Below are positions 26,066-34,005 of a DNA stretch of 64,000 nt, one piece after another. This stretch comes from an uncultured Blautia sp. GTDB taxonomy: Bacteria > Bacillota > Clostridia > Lachnospirales > Lachnospiraceae. Position 1 is the first letter of the stretch, and each line of letters opens with the position of its first letter. Position numbers and translations under genes: made by a program. The notes below the pieces were generated by a model, which had not been told where the DNA came from, searched no databases, and saw nothing but the letters and a program-made list of their open reading frames with translations. The stretch lies in the NCBI RefSeq assembly GCF_947654165.1, contig NZ_CANTKB010000001.1, forward strand, positions 1 through 64,000, in the 5' to 3' direction.

Positions 26066-26635
26066 TTATTCTGTTTGTTCCAAGGTCACAGTAATTCCAT
26101 CCTGAAAGGCAGTGATTTCCTCGATTCCTGTTTCCAGCCTTCCCAGAGAAATCAGACCATTGGAATATCCAAACTCCTGATAGAACAAAGAGAGATTTCC
26201 CCAGGGGGCATAAAGACAGAAATCGCCAGCCGAAGGATCGTATCCTTCTGGTTCTCCTTCTGTGTCAAGCTGTTGTCCTTCCGGCAGATAGGCAATCTTC
26301 TCCACGCTGTTATAATCCTCAAAGGTTAATTCCAGAGGCAGCATTTCATACAAGGCATTGGCTGCCGGGGTCTCATACAAGGTAATCATGTAGACCTGCC
26401 CTTCTGCCGACATACGGATCTGCCTCTGAACGGATTCTGCATCCGCTGTTTCTTCAGGCGATGGAGTCTCAGAAGCGAGGGGCGGTTCCGTTACAGGTTC
26501 ACTATTCTCACTGTTCTGGTTCTGTGCAGGAGAAGTCATAGAAAGACCCGAATCCTCCTGCACATTTTCTGACTGGCAGGCTGTGAGACAAAAGGTCAGC
26601 AGAACCGCCATTGCCAGACTGAATAACTTTTTCAT
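26066..26635 (-). CDS. cyclophilin-like domain lipoprotein
   Basis: A 189-residue lipoprotein (lipobox LTAC). After a low-complexity linker rich in Ser, Pro and Glu, a cyclophilin-like beta-barrel starts near residue 88: IRMSAEGQVYMITLYETPAANALYEMLPLELTFEDYN, then PSAGDFCLYAPWGNLSLFYQ. This domain lacks the residues of true prolyl isomerases and is common beside flavodoxin-type genes in Clostridia. The ATG overlaps the DUF4405 stop by 4 bases (ATGA), so the two are made together. Its ligand is unknown. Confidence 0.8.
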   Translation of the reverse strand: MKKLFSLAMAVLLTFCLTACQSENVQEDSGLSMTSPAQNQNSENSEPVTEPPLASETPSPEETADAESVQRQIRMSAEGQVYMITLYETPAANALYEMLPLELTFEDYNSVEKIAYLPEGQQLDTEGEPEGYDPSAGDFCLYAPWGNLSLFYQEFGYSNGLISLGRLETGIEEITAFQDGITVTLEQTE

Positions 26636-27336
26636 ATACGCTCCTTTCCTTTGATAGCCTTCTTTCCTCCCAGTTTTCTCAAACCTTTAGAGAGATAGTG
26701 GGCAAGAAATACCCAAAGCCCCATCAGGCAGATATAATCCAGATAGAAGGACCAGACCGGTTCCCCGTAGTCCAGAAAGACGAATTCTGACTGCAGGAAC
26801 AGATAGGTCGGGAAGTCCCTGTTTATAAATACAAAAGCGCCGTAAACCGCGATCAGCAGGCCGGTCAGAAACAGGAGCAAACTGCGGTGTTTTGAGGGAG
26901 TGTCCATACCGGTCCGTTTCCTTGCCATGCCCAAGAACATATTCCAGTGCAGGCCCAGATGAACGCTCATGAGGAGATACCCCCAGTAAGCGCCCAGGAT
27001 GTGCAGTCTTCTGGCCAGAGCCATCCCCCCGTCCACGGGTAAAAATGTGAACACATGCCGGGACATGGCAATGCCGCTGTACATCTGCGCCAGCATGGCG
27101 ACCAGAAGCAGCATATCCACCAACACCTGGAACACCCGCATGGGCGTGTACCTGCTCCTGAACAGGCTTTTATACCATCCTCGGTTTAAGACGTGATGGG
27201 CGATGAACAGAATGAGCATGACCGCTCCTGCCCACTCATGGGCGGCTTCACCCCAAAGCTGATAACCCATCAGGAATAATAAGGTCAGCGTCATCAGCAC
27301 ATCCACGATCATTTTTGCAATGGGAGTCCGTTTCAT
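26632..27336 (-). CDS. DUF4405 membrane protein (cytochrome b-like fold)
   Basis: A 234-residue membrane protein with five to six helices. His residues lie within helices (LILFIAHHVLNRGWY, ARRLHILGAYWGYLLMSVHLGLHWNMF), the pattern of a b-type di-heme or ferric-reductase-like domain, as in DUF4405 members. It could carry electrons across the membrane to the surface lipoproteins coded around it. GGAGGATGATGCG precedes the ATG. The gene couples to the cyclophilin-like lipoprotein and follows the FMN reductase by 4 bases. Heme binding is inferred from spacing of the histidines only. Confidence 0.75.
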   Translation of the reverse strand: MKRTPIAKMIVDVLMTLTLLFLMGYQLWGEAAHEWAGAVMLILFIAHHVLNRGWYKSLFRSRYTPMRVFQVLVDMLLLVAMLAQMYSGIAMSRHVFTFLPVDGGMALARRLHILGAYWGYLLMSVHLGLHWNMFLGMARKRTGMDTPSKHRSLLLFLTGLLIAVYGAFVFINRDFPTYLFLQSEFVFLDYGEPVWSFYLDYICLMGLWVFLAHYLSKGLRKLGGKKAIKGKERI

Positions 27337-27340
27337 CGCA

Positions 27341-27880
27341 TCATCCTCCGATCTTTTTCCCGAACTCGTATGCCTCCTTCGGAAATTTCGTTCGTTTTGT
27401 CATGGAAACCGTTCCGCAGCCTGTCCCCAGGATCTCACCCATATTTTCAAAGTTCAGATATCTGCAAAGAGTTTCATAATGGGCTTTCAGATCGGACATG
27501 GTCCAGCTGTTGCTGTCCCACGCCGCCGCGATCAGGGCGGTTTTTAATCCTCTGGCTGTCAGCTGCCCGTTGAAGCTGTAAAACCTGTCGATCACAGTTT
27601 TCAGCTGAGCAGAAAATCCAAAGTAATAAAGGGGCGTTACAAAAACTGCCATATCTGTTTTCAGCATCTTCTCCCTCAGTCCGGCCATATCGTCTTTCTG
27701 CACACAGGGTTCGGACATTCCGCAGACTTCACATCCGAGACATGGATGCAGACTGGCATGACCGGTGTCAAAAACTGTCACCTTATGCCCCGCCTCTTTC
27801 GCGCCGCGGATGAACTCCTCCGCCAGCAGATTGGATGACCCGTGCCTGTGCGGGCTGCTTTCGATAACTAAAATATCCAT
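27341..27880 (-). CDS. NADPH-dependent FMN reductase-like / flavodoxin family protein
   Basis: A 179-residue cytoplasmic flavoprotein starting MDILVIESSPHRHGSSNLLAEEF, the FMN-phosphate loop of this family. CLGCEVCGMSEPCVQKDDM is the Cys-rich segment seen in iron-sulfur flavoprotein-like reductases, and FVTPLYYFGFSAQLKTVIDRFY contacts the flavin. The start at 27880 has GGGGGTG upstream; a longer frame is not supported. It may feed electrons from NAD(P)H to the flavodoxins or membrane protein alongside. Confidence 0.85.
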   Translation of the reverse strand: MDILVIESSPHRHGSSNLLAEEFIRGAKEAGHKVTVFDTGHASLHPCLGCEVCGMSEPCVQKDDMAGLREKMLKTDMAVFVTPLYYFGFSAQLKTVIDRFYSFNGQLTARGLKTALIAAAWDSNSWTMSDLKAHYETLCRYLNFENMGEILGTGCGTVSMTKRTKFPKEAYEFGKKIGG

Positions 27881-27893
27881 AAGAAGGCACCCC

Positions 27894-28373
27894 CTATATT
27901 CCAAGACTCCGGATCCATGCAGAAAGCTCCTGAACATCCGCGGATGCGCTCATCCGCTTTCCGGAAAGCACGCGAGCCGAAGGACAGCTTTTCTGCAGGA
28001 TAGAAGCAGTCTCTCCCATACCGCTGCCGCCGGAGGTGGCAAAGGGGATCACTGTTTTCCCTGAGAAATCATAACTTTCCAGAAATGTCTGAATAATACG
28101 GGGCGCTTCATACCACCAGATGGGAAACCCTACAAAGATGGTGTCGTATTTCGCGATGTCCGCGGCAGGCTCTGCAATGGCAGGGCGCGCCCCTTTATCA
28201 TTCATCTCCACGCTGCTGCGGCTGCTCTTGTTGTTCCAGTTCAGATCCGCGCCGGTATAGGGAACGGCCGGGCGGATCTCATAAAGCTCTCCGCCTGCGG
28301 CCTGTGCCAGTGTCTTTGCCAGCTTTGCTGTCACACCGCTGGCTGAAAAATAAGCAACTAATGTTTTACTCAT
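27894..28373 (-). CDS. flavodoxin (cytoplasmic)
   Basis: A 159-residue flavodoxin of the type annotated Flavodoxin_4: KTLVAYFSASGVTAKLAKTLA (FMN phosphate loop), IFVGFPIWWYEAPRIIQTFLESYDFSGKTVIPFATSGGSGMGET. There is no signal peptide, unlike the three lipoprotein relatives in this cluster, so it acts inside the cell. AGGAGGTACGAAC precedes the ATG. The neighbours are an FMN reductase (13-base gap) and a CMD-cupin protein (30-base gap). Confidence 0.9.
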   Translation of the reverse strand: MSKTLVAYFSASGVTAKLAKTLAQAAGGELYEIRPAVPYTGADLNWNNKSSRSSVEMNDKGARPAIAEPAADIAKYDTIFVGFPIWWYEAPRIIQTFLESYDFSGKTVIPFATSGGSGMGETASILQKSCPSARVLSGKRMSASADVQELSAWIRSLGI

Positions 28374-28403
28374 GTTCGTACCTCCTGATCCTGTATTGAA
28401 GTT

Positions 28404-29153
28404 TTATTTCAAACGATTATATGTCTCGTCCGATACGGCTTCCAGCCATTCGTTGGAAGTATCTTCGCCGGGCAGTTCCACCGCCAGGTGTGAGAACCAG
28501 CTGTCCTTCGCGGCCCCGTGCCAGTGTTTGACGCCTGCCGGGATCTCCACCGCGTCGCCGGGATGAAGTTCCTGGGCCTCTTTGCCCCATTCCTGATACC
28601 AGCCCCGGCCTTCCGTGCAGAGCAGGAGCTGTCCGCCGCCTTTTTGTGCTCTGTGGATATGCCAGTTGTTGCGGCAGCCCGGCTCAAAGGTCACGTTGGC
28701 AATATTTACGCCGCTCTGGCCGGCCACAGGATTTAAGTAACTCTGTCCCACAAAATACTGCGCATAAGCATCGTTTGGCTGTCCAAGTCCGAACATGCCG
28801 CCGTGCTCTTCGTCTTTCGCTTCATCTTCGTCCTTCCAGACCTCCTGTGCCAGACGGAATACCGCCCAGCCCTTCGGCCACCCGGCGTAAAATGCTGCGT
28901 GGGTAATAATGGCCGCCATTTCTGCTCTGGTCACGCCGTGAGCCTTGGCGTTTACCAGATGATACACCAGAGAAGAATCGGTGATCCCGGAAGACATCAG
29001 CGCCACCATTGTCACGATGCACCGTGTCTTCAGGTCAATATCCTGGTTGTTCCAGTTCTCTCCAAAGAGAACATCATCGTTGTAATGGGCAAATTCCGGG
29101 GCAAAGCCGCCCAGCTGGTCTCTGCCTGCTGTCTGTACTATTTTTTTACTCAT
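28404..29153 (-). CDS. carboxymuconolactone decarboxylase-cupin fusion protein
   Basis: A 249-residue two-domain protein. Residues 1-120 resemble carboxymuconolactone decarboxylase (LKTRCIVTMVALMSSGITDSSLVYHLVNAKAHGVTRAEMAAIITHAAFYAGWP) and lack the CxxC pair of peroxidase-type members. Residues 130-245 are a cupin (NNWHIHRAQKGGGQLLLCTEGRGWYQEWG ... PAGVKHWHGA) with His residues placed to bind metal. The fusion is common next to flavodoxins, SDRs and AKRs in gut Clostridia. The reaction is unknown. It is 3 bases upstream-adjacent to the SDR gene. Confidence 0.88.
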   Translation of the reverse strand: MSKKIVQTAGRDQLGGFAPEFAHYNDDVLFGENWNNQDIDLKTRCIVTMVALMSSGITDSSLVYHLVNAKAHGVTRAEMAAIITHAAFYAGWPKGWAVFRLAQEVWKDEDEAKDEEHGGMFGLGQPNDAYAQYFVGQSYLNPVAGQSGVNIANVTFEPGCRNNWHIHRAQKGGGQLLLCTEGRGWYQEWGKEAQELHPGDAVEIPAGVKHWHGAAKDSWFSHLAVELPGEDTSNEWLEAVSDETYNRLK

Positions 29154-29156
29154 CTG

Positions 29157-29819
29157 TTATCCCTCCGTTTTACTTCCAAACTGAACTTCACATTGATTCC
29201 GCTCCTGATACAGATCCCAATACGCTTCTGCGATACGTTCCGGCGCGAAATCCGTTCCCGGCGCAATACCGCCCATGATGGTGACAAGGCCCAGGAAAAT
29301 CCCTTTTTCCTGCAGCACCGGATACATAGCATATACCATCGCCCGGAGCGCCGCCTTATCCATAGACAGGGGCAGGTAGTCATAATGGGGATGGAGTGCC
29401 AGACCGCCGCCCGTTACCAGCAGCGCACCATTTTTTCTGGCAAACTCCGGCGTATCCAGGATCTGAATGCACCGATACGCCCCTGCCACATCCACAGAGT
29501 AACGCTCCACCAGGGTGTCCGCGTCAATATGGGTATCCGCATCCAATGTGGTGATCCCCACATTATAGATCAGTACATCCGGCATGCCAAACTGTTCCAC
29601 TGCGTTTCTGATCGTTGATTCTAACTGAAAACCATCTGCAGCGTCCGCCGGGGCTGTAAACGCCTCAATACCTTTTCCCTTCAGTTCCTCCTGATATTTC
29701 TTTAGTGCGTCTTCCCGCCGGGCTGTAAGGATGACGCGGAATCCTTTCTTTCCAAAATGTTCCGCCAGGCTGTACCCCAGTCCTGGACCTGTTCCCACGA
29801 TCATTGCTGTTTTCTGCAT
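29157..29819 (-). CDS. SDR-fold oxidoreductase without the catalytic tyrosine
   Basis: A 220-residue Rossmann protein. The cofactor loop is AMIVGTGPGLGYSLAEHF, and later LIYNVGI and VTGGGLALHP match the SDR scaffold. At the usual YxxxK the sequence reads LPLSMDKAALRA: the Lys is present but the Tyr position is Leu. It therefore belongs to an atypical SDR group that cannot use the standard mechanism. AAGGTGGGA lies before the ATG at 29819; the upstream ATG at 29843 has no ribosome site. The tautomerase gene ends 10 bases upstream. Confidence 0.85.
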   Translation of the reverse strand: MQKTAMIVGTGPGLGYSLAEHFGKKGFRVILTARREDALKKYQEELKGKGIEAFTAPADAADGFQLESTIRNAVEQFGMPDVLIYNVGITTLDADTHIDADTLVERYSVDVAGAYRCIQILDTPEFARKNGALLVTGGGLALHPHYDYLPLSMDKAALRAMVYAMYPVLQEKGIFLGLVTIMGGIAPGTDFAPERIAEAYWDLYQERNQCEVQFGSKTEG

Positions 29820-29829
29820 AGTTCCCACC

Positions 29830-30015
29830 TTACTTTCTGTCACTGAGCAGTCTGCCGCCTACCCCAACGTTATCCAGGTCATTTTCCTTAATAAACACAT
29901 AAAATCCATCTTCAGGAAGCCCGGTGACCCTCGCTGCTGTTTCTGTAAACTCCTTTGCCAGAGTACGTTTCTGCTCTTTTGTCAGAGCCGCTGCTTCAAA
30001 TGTAATAACCGGCAT
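29830..30015 (-). CDS. 4-oxalocrotonate tautomerase family protein
   Basis: A 61-residue small tautomerase. After removal of Met the N-terminal residue is Pro (MPVITFEAAALTKEQKRTLAKEFTETAA), the catalytic base of the family. The length is typical of a subunit of a hexamer or trimer. GGAGGATTG precedes the ATG. Tautomerases, CMD-type proteins and OYE reductases in one run suggest processing of unsaturated or aromatic acids, but no substrate can be named. Confidence 0.9.
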   Translation of the reverse strand: MPVITFEAAALTKEQKRTLAKEFTETAARVTGLPEDGFYVFIKENDLDNVGVGGRLLSDRK

Positions 30016-30093
30016 TTTTACAATCCTCCGTTTCTTTTTCTATATGACAAAAGGGAGAAGCGGGTAAAAGCCTCCGCCTCTCCCCGGCAAGCA

Positions 30094-31047
30094 TTATGCC
30101 ATGGGATTTTCCCAGGAACCTCTGGTATCCACGTTCGCCTCTCTGGCGAGAGTCTCCAGCTCTGCCATTTCTTCCGGTGTCAGTGTGATGTCAGCTGCTT
30201 TTGCGGCATCCGTCACATGATGGAGCTTTGTCACGCCGATGATCGGGCGGGTACCCTTGATGATGGCCCAGGCGATGGCCACCTGTGCAACAGTAGCGCC
30301 ATGTCTTTCTCCCATGGAGCGCATAGCATCCGTCAGTTTCTCCAGCTGCGGCAGGATGGGGTTATAGGTATCACCCCGTTGGCTGCCCTCCGGGAGAGGA
30401 TTTTTTGTGTTGTATTTGCCGCTGAGCGCTCCCTGCTCCAGCACCATATAGGCATAGAAGTCGATCCCGTTTTCCTTGCAGTAGGAAAGGATGCCGGCGT
30501 CCTCGGAAGAACGGTACAGCAGGCTGTAATGGTTCTGGATGGCGGAAATATGGACGCCCTCCTTGCTGAGGATCTCCTCCGCCCGTTTGATCTGGGCCAG
30601 GTTGTGATTGGAAACGCCCACCTGTCCCACTTTGCCGCTCTTCACCAGGGAGACAAGACCCGGAGTCCAACGCTCCACATCGGCAGGATTGTGGATCCAG
30701 TAGATGTCAATGTAATCGTTTCCTAGCCTCTTCATGCTTGCCTCACACATATCAGCAACCGGATCGGCGCCGTCTCCCGCGATCTGCGGAGTGAATTTGG
30801 TGGAGAGAATGACGTCCCTGCCGGGATAGTTTCCGGCAAGTGCACCCAGAATATCTTCGGAAGCGCCCATGCCGTAAACGGTGGCAGTATCCCAGAGGTT
30901 CAGGCCATTTTCCATAGCTGTGTCAAACACTTCTTTCAGCTCTGTCTCGCCCAGATGATTTCCAAACACCTGGTCACCGCCAGCAGATCCTACGCCCCAG
31001 GACCAGGTTCCAAGTGCTATTTTCGGGAATTTCTTTGTATTTTCCAT
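30094..31047 (-). CDS. aldo/keto reductase
   Basis: A 317-residue TIM-barrel aldo/keto reductase. The catalytic tetrad is visible: Asp and Tyr in LWDTATVYGMGASE, Lys in ILSTKF and His in YWIHNP. The C-terminal part has the NADP phosphate-binding region PIIGVTKLHHVTDA. GGAGACTTTTATC precedes the ATG. It would reduce aldehydes or ketones with NADPH in the cytoplasm. It sits between the FGE-flavodoxin lipoprotein gene and the tautomerase gene in the same run. Confidence 0.93.
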   Translation of the reverse strand: MENTKKFPKIALGTWSWGVGSAGGDQVFGNHLGETELKEVFDTAMENGLNLWDTATVYGMGASEDILGALAGNYPGRDVILSTKFTPQIAGDGADPVADMCEASMKRLGNDYIDIYWIHNPADVERWTPGLVSLVKSGKVGQVGVSNHNLAQIKRAEEILSKEGVHISAIQNHYSLLYRSSEDAGILSYCKENGIDFYAYMVLEQGALSGKYNTKNPLPEGSQRGDTYNPILPQLEKLTDAMRSMGERHGATVAQVAIAWAIIKGTRPIIGVTKLHHVTDAAKAADITLTPEEMAELETLAREANVDTRGSWENPMA

Positions 31048-31083
31048 GATAAAAGTCTCCTTTATTGTTTATATATTTATATG

Positions 31084-32547
31084 TTAGTTTGATAGTCCGT
31101 TGGCTGCCAGCCAGCTGGCAACATCATCCGGCATACTGCTTCCGCCGGAGTAGTGGATGTCTAACGCTTCTCCCATGGCAGCATCCGGAACAAGTTTTGC
31201 GATAGCTGTCAGGCTCTGTCCGAACCGGCCGCCTCCGTGGCTGCAAAACGGAATGATGGTTTTTCCTGAAAAATCGTATTCCTCCAGAAAAGAAGCCACG
31301 GGCATGGGGATGGACGCCCACCAGTTTGGATAACCTAAAAGAACTGTATCATATTGCTCCATGTTCTCCACATGAGCGGCAAGTTCCGGACGGGCCTGCT
31401 CATTCTGATCCCGCTGGGCTTCGTCCAGTACCGTGTTGTAATCATCGGAATAGGGATGAACCATAGTGATCTCGAACAGATCGGCCCCGGCCTGGCGCTG
31501 GATTTCTTCCGCAATTCCCTGGGTATTTCCGCCCCAGGAGAAATAAGCGATCAGGACATTCCCGTCTCCGCCGGCGGCATTTCTGGACGCTGTGCCGGAC
31601 ACAGTGCCGGAACCTGCCACCGCATTTCTCACCAGCCGGAGACCTATGTTGAAGCTCATAAGCTCCGGTTCCAGGGTGGCCCGATATGCAGAACGCATAT
31701 TTTTCGCAAAGTCATTCCACCCGCCGCCCCGGTAAACACGCATCGTGCCGGTCTGCGGACCGGTAGGATCGCTCTGTTCCTCCCCAGGATACGCTCCATA
31801 ATAATCCCATACCCATTCGCTGACGTTGCCGTGCATATCATAAAGTCCAAATGCGTTGGGTTCAAAGCTTCCAACCTCTACCGTAGTTTCCCGGTATTCA
31901 CCGGGCTGGGTTTCCAGGTTTCCCTGGGAAAAATAATTTCCTTCAATCTCATAAGGGTAGTGCCCGTAATAATTGACCTCATCGGCGCTGGGGGAGTTTT
32001 CTGTATTGAAAGGGGTTTCCGTTCCTGCACGGCAGGCGTATTCCCATTCCGCCTCTGTGGGGAGACGGTATCCGTCCGCTTTCCGATCCCAGGTGACATT
32101 TGTTCCGTCAATGGTATACGCCAGTGTCAACCCTTCCTGCTCACTTCGGGCGTTGCAGTAGGAAACTGCATCCAGCCAGGAAATGTTTTCGACCGGAAGG
32201 TTTTCTCCTGAGAAGTTACTGGGATTTTCACCTGTCACCGCTTCATATTCTGCCTGTGTCAACTCATAGGCGCTGATATAGAAATCACTGACGGTAACTG
32301 TATGCTGAGTTTCATCCTCGCTGCGCCAGGGTTCAGAATCCGGACTTCCCATCTGAAAACTGCCGCCTTCGATCAGAACAAATCCTTCCGGCGGCTCTGC
32401 GATGGCAGAATCAGCCATTGAAACTTCAGAGGTGTCCGACTCATTTTCTGCCGGTACACTTTCTGTTTGTGATGAGGATTCCTGGGAACATGCTGTCAAA
32501 GAAGTAAGCATCATCACGGACAGAAAAACAGCAAATATTCGTTTCAT
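31084..32547 (-). CDS. lipoprotein fusing a formylglycine-generating-enzyme-like domain to flavodoxin
   Basis: A 487-residue lipoprotein (lipobox LTAC). Residues 50-310 form an FGE-sulfatase (SUMF1-type) domain: GFVLIEGGSFQMGSP, LPTEAEWEYACRAGTETPF, NAFGLYDMHGNVSEWVWDYYG, YRGGGWNDFAKNMRSAYRA. The active-site Cys pair expected near the domain end is not seen (FNIGLRLVRNA), so enzymatic oxidation of Cys is unlikely and a binding role is more probable. Residues 335-487 form a flavodoxin domain (VLIAYFSWGGNTQGIAEEIQ, VLLGYPNWWASIPMPVASFLEEYDFSGKTIIPFCSHGGG). The combination on an exported protein is unusual. Confidence 0.88.
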   Translation of the reverse strand: MKRIFAVFLSVMMLTSLTACSQESSSQTESVPAENESDTSEVSMADSAIAEPPEGFVLIEGGSFQMGSPDSEPWRSEDETQHTVTVSDFYISAYELTQAEYEAVTGENPSNFSGENLPVENISWLDAVSYCNARSEQEGLTLAYTIDGTNVTWDRKADGYRLPTEAEWEYACRAGTETPFNTENSPSADEVNYYGHYPYEIEGNYFSQGNLETQPGEYRETTVEVGSFEPNAFGLYDMHGNVSEWVWDYYGAYPGEEQSDPTGPQTGTMRVYRGGGWNDFAKNMRSAYRATLEPELMSFNIGLRLVRNAVAGSGTVSGTASRNAAGGDGNVLIAYFSWGGNTQGIAEEIQRQAGADLFEITMVHPYSDDYNTVLDEAQRDQNEQARPELAAHVENMEQYDTVLLGYPNWWASIPMPVASFLEEYDFSGKTIIPFCSHGGGRFGQSLTAIAKLVPDAAMGEALDIHYSGGSSMPDDVASWLAANGLSN

Positions 32548-32559
32548 ACACAGCCCCCT

Positions 32560-33216
32560 TTATTCTGTCAATCCGATGTCGGAAAGCCACTGCGTAACTG
32601 CATCGGAAGGACTGCCTGCCTCAGAACTTCCCAGAGAAAGACCTTCCGTCACGATCGCATCGGGTTCCATGCTCTCAATAGTCTCAATCGTGCCGGAGAA
32701 GCCGCTGCCGCCGGAAGTAACAAAGGGAGCAATGGTCTTCCCTGAAAAGTCGTACTCATCCAGGAACGTATAGAGGATCATGGGCATATCGCCCCACCAG
32801 TTGGGGAAGCCGAAGTAAACGGTCTCATACTGCTCGAAATTCTCCACAGTCTCCGCGATCGCCGGACGAGCGGCGTCAGCCTGCTCCTCCTGGGCAATAT
32901 CCAGAAGTGCGTCGTAATCATCCGTATAAGGCTCTGCCGGAACGATCTCAAAAATATCTGCTCCTGTCTGTGCCTGGATTTCATTTGCTACTGACTCGGT
33001 ATTTCCGGACCAGGAGAAATACACCACCAACGAAGCCGCGTCTCCTTCCGTTTCCAGCTGTGCGGCTTCCTCTTCCTGCTGCGTGTCCTCAGAAGAGGAT
33101 ACACTTTCAGAGGAAGACGGTTCCGTGTCGCTACTCTGCGCAGGATCCGTATTCCCACAGGCGGCCAGGGTAACTGTCATTACGAGTGTCAACATGAGAG
33201 AAACTAATTTTTTCAT
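32560..33216 (-). CDS. flavodoxin-fold lipoprotein
   Basis: A 218-residue lipoprotein (lipobox LAAC) with a Ser/Glu linker and a flavodoxin domain starting near residue 63: LVVYFSWSGNTESVANEIQAQTGADIFEI, VYFGFPNWWGDMPMILYTFLDEYDFSGKTIAPFVTSGGSG. It is a close relative of the flavodoxin half of the neighbouring fusion, 12 bases downstream, suggesting tandem duplication. AAAGGAGATCACAGGT precedes the ATG. Confidence 0.9.
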   Translation of the reverse strand: MKKLVSLMLTLVMTVTLAACGNTDPAQSSDTEPSSSESVSSSEDTQQEEEAAQLETEGDAASLVVYFSWSGNTESVANEIQAQTGADIFEIVPAEPYTDDYDALLDIAQEEQADAARPAIAETVENFEQYETVYFGFPNWWGDMPMILYTFLDEYDFSGKTIAPFVTSGGSGFSGTIETIESMEPDAIVTEGLSLGSSEAGSPSDAVTQWLSDIGLTE

Positions 33217-33284
33217 ACCTGTGATCTCCTTTCATTTGGCAGACTATCTGGCAGCAAAGTAATCCCGCCGGCGGCTGCCTCGTT

Positions 33285-33836
33285 TTATTTTTTCTCTTTC
33301 CCCAGTGTCATACATTTAGCCGCGGTCTCCCCGGTTTTCAGATAGGTATAACCGGGCATCTCAAACAGAATGGGCTTAAATACGTTATAGTCGATCTTTC
33401 CGGCTTCGTTCAGGATGCTCTCCTCCGCATAGGTGTGGTCAATTGTCAGGATGAAATTTTCAAATCCCTTTGTCTCGTAAACGTCCTCTACTGTGCATTC
33501 CATGGAAATCTTAGCCTCGTTGATCAACGGAGCGCTGTTCTGACCAACGCTGTAATCAAACACTTCGGATTTATCCGTTTTACCGCCGCTGACACAGCCT
33601 ACATAATCCGCTTTTTTCAGTATGGATTCGTCCACAATATTGATGGAGAGGGACTTGCTTTCTTTGATGCCCTGATTCGTATAATGAGGTTTCGCCAGAC
33701 TGACCATCACATGATCATGTCCCATGATCCCCACATGGCCAACCAGCACCCAGTTGGGTTTCCCATTTACCATCGTTCCGACAACTACAAGCGGCGTTGG
33801 ATATAACGCCAGTACAGAACCTAAATCTTTTTTCAT
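33285..33836 (-). CDS. flavin reductase family protein
   Basis: A 183-residue FMN-binding split-barrel protein of the flavin reductase family: LALYPTPLVVVGTMVNGKPNWVLVGHVGIMGHDHVMVSLAKPHYTNQGIKESKSLSINIVDE. Such proteins reduce free or bound flavin with NAD(P)H, and some act on other small substrates. It is the first gene of the redox run and lies directly downstream of LysR and its terminator, so its promoter is probably in the gap 33837-33900. GAAAGGACGG precedes the ATG. Confidence 0.88.
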   Translation of the reverse strand: MKKDLGSVLALYPTPLVVVGTMVNGKPNWVLVGHVGIMGHDHVMVSLAKPHYTNQGIKESKSLSINIVDESILKKADYVGCVSGGKTDKSEVFDYSVGQNSAPLINEAKISMECTVEDVYETKGFENFILTIDHTYAEESILNEAGKIDYNVFKPILFEMPGYTYLKTGETAAKCMTLGKEKK

Positions 33837-33904
33837 ATCTGCATCCGTCCTTTCTTAATTTCATACAGAGATCTCTTTTACTTGTTATGCATCGAAAATC
33901 TCAT

Positions 33905-33958
33905 TTCAAAAAATGTGAGTGTACCAGGAAAGCGTTCTGCTTTCCGGTACACTCACAT
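33905..33958 (-). terminator. terminator of the LysR gene
   Basis: Long hairpin: arms AATGTGAGTGTACC / GGTACACTCACATT with an inner GGAAAGC / GCTTTCC stem and one unpaired base, followed on the minus strand by a T run. It separates the LysR transcript from the redox genes. Confidence 0.9.
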
Positions 33959-34005
33959 TGTAAGAATTTCTTCGTTATTTGTAAAATACCTATTTTCTTT
34001 GGTCG

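Noticed and set aside
29731..30726. 331-residue plus-strand frame
   Set aside because: Runs antisense across three well-supported genes (SDR, tautomerase, AKR); no domain.
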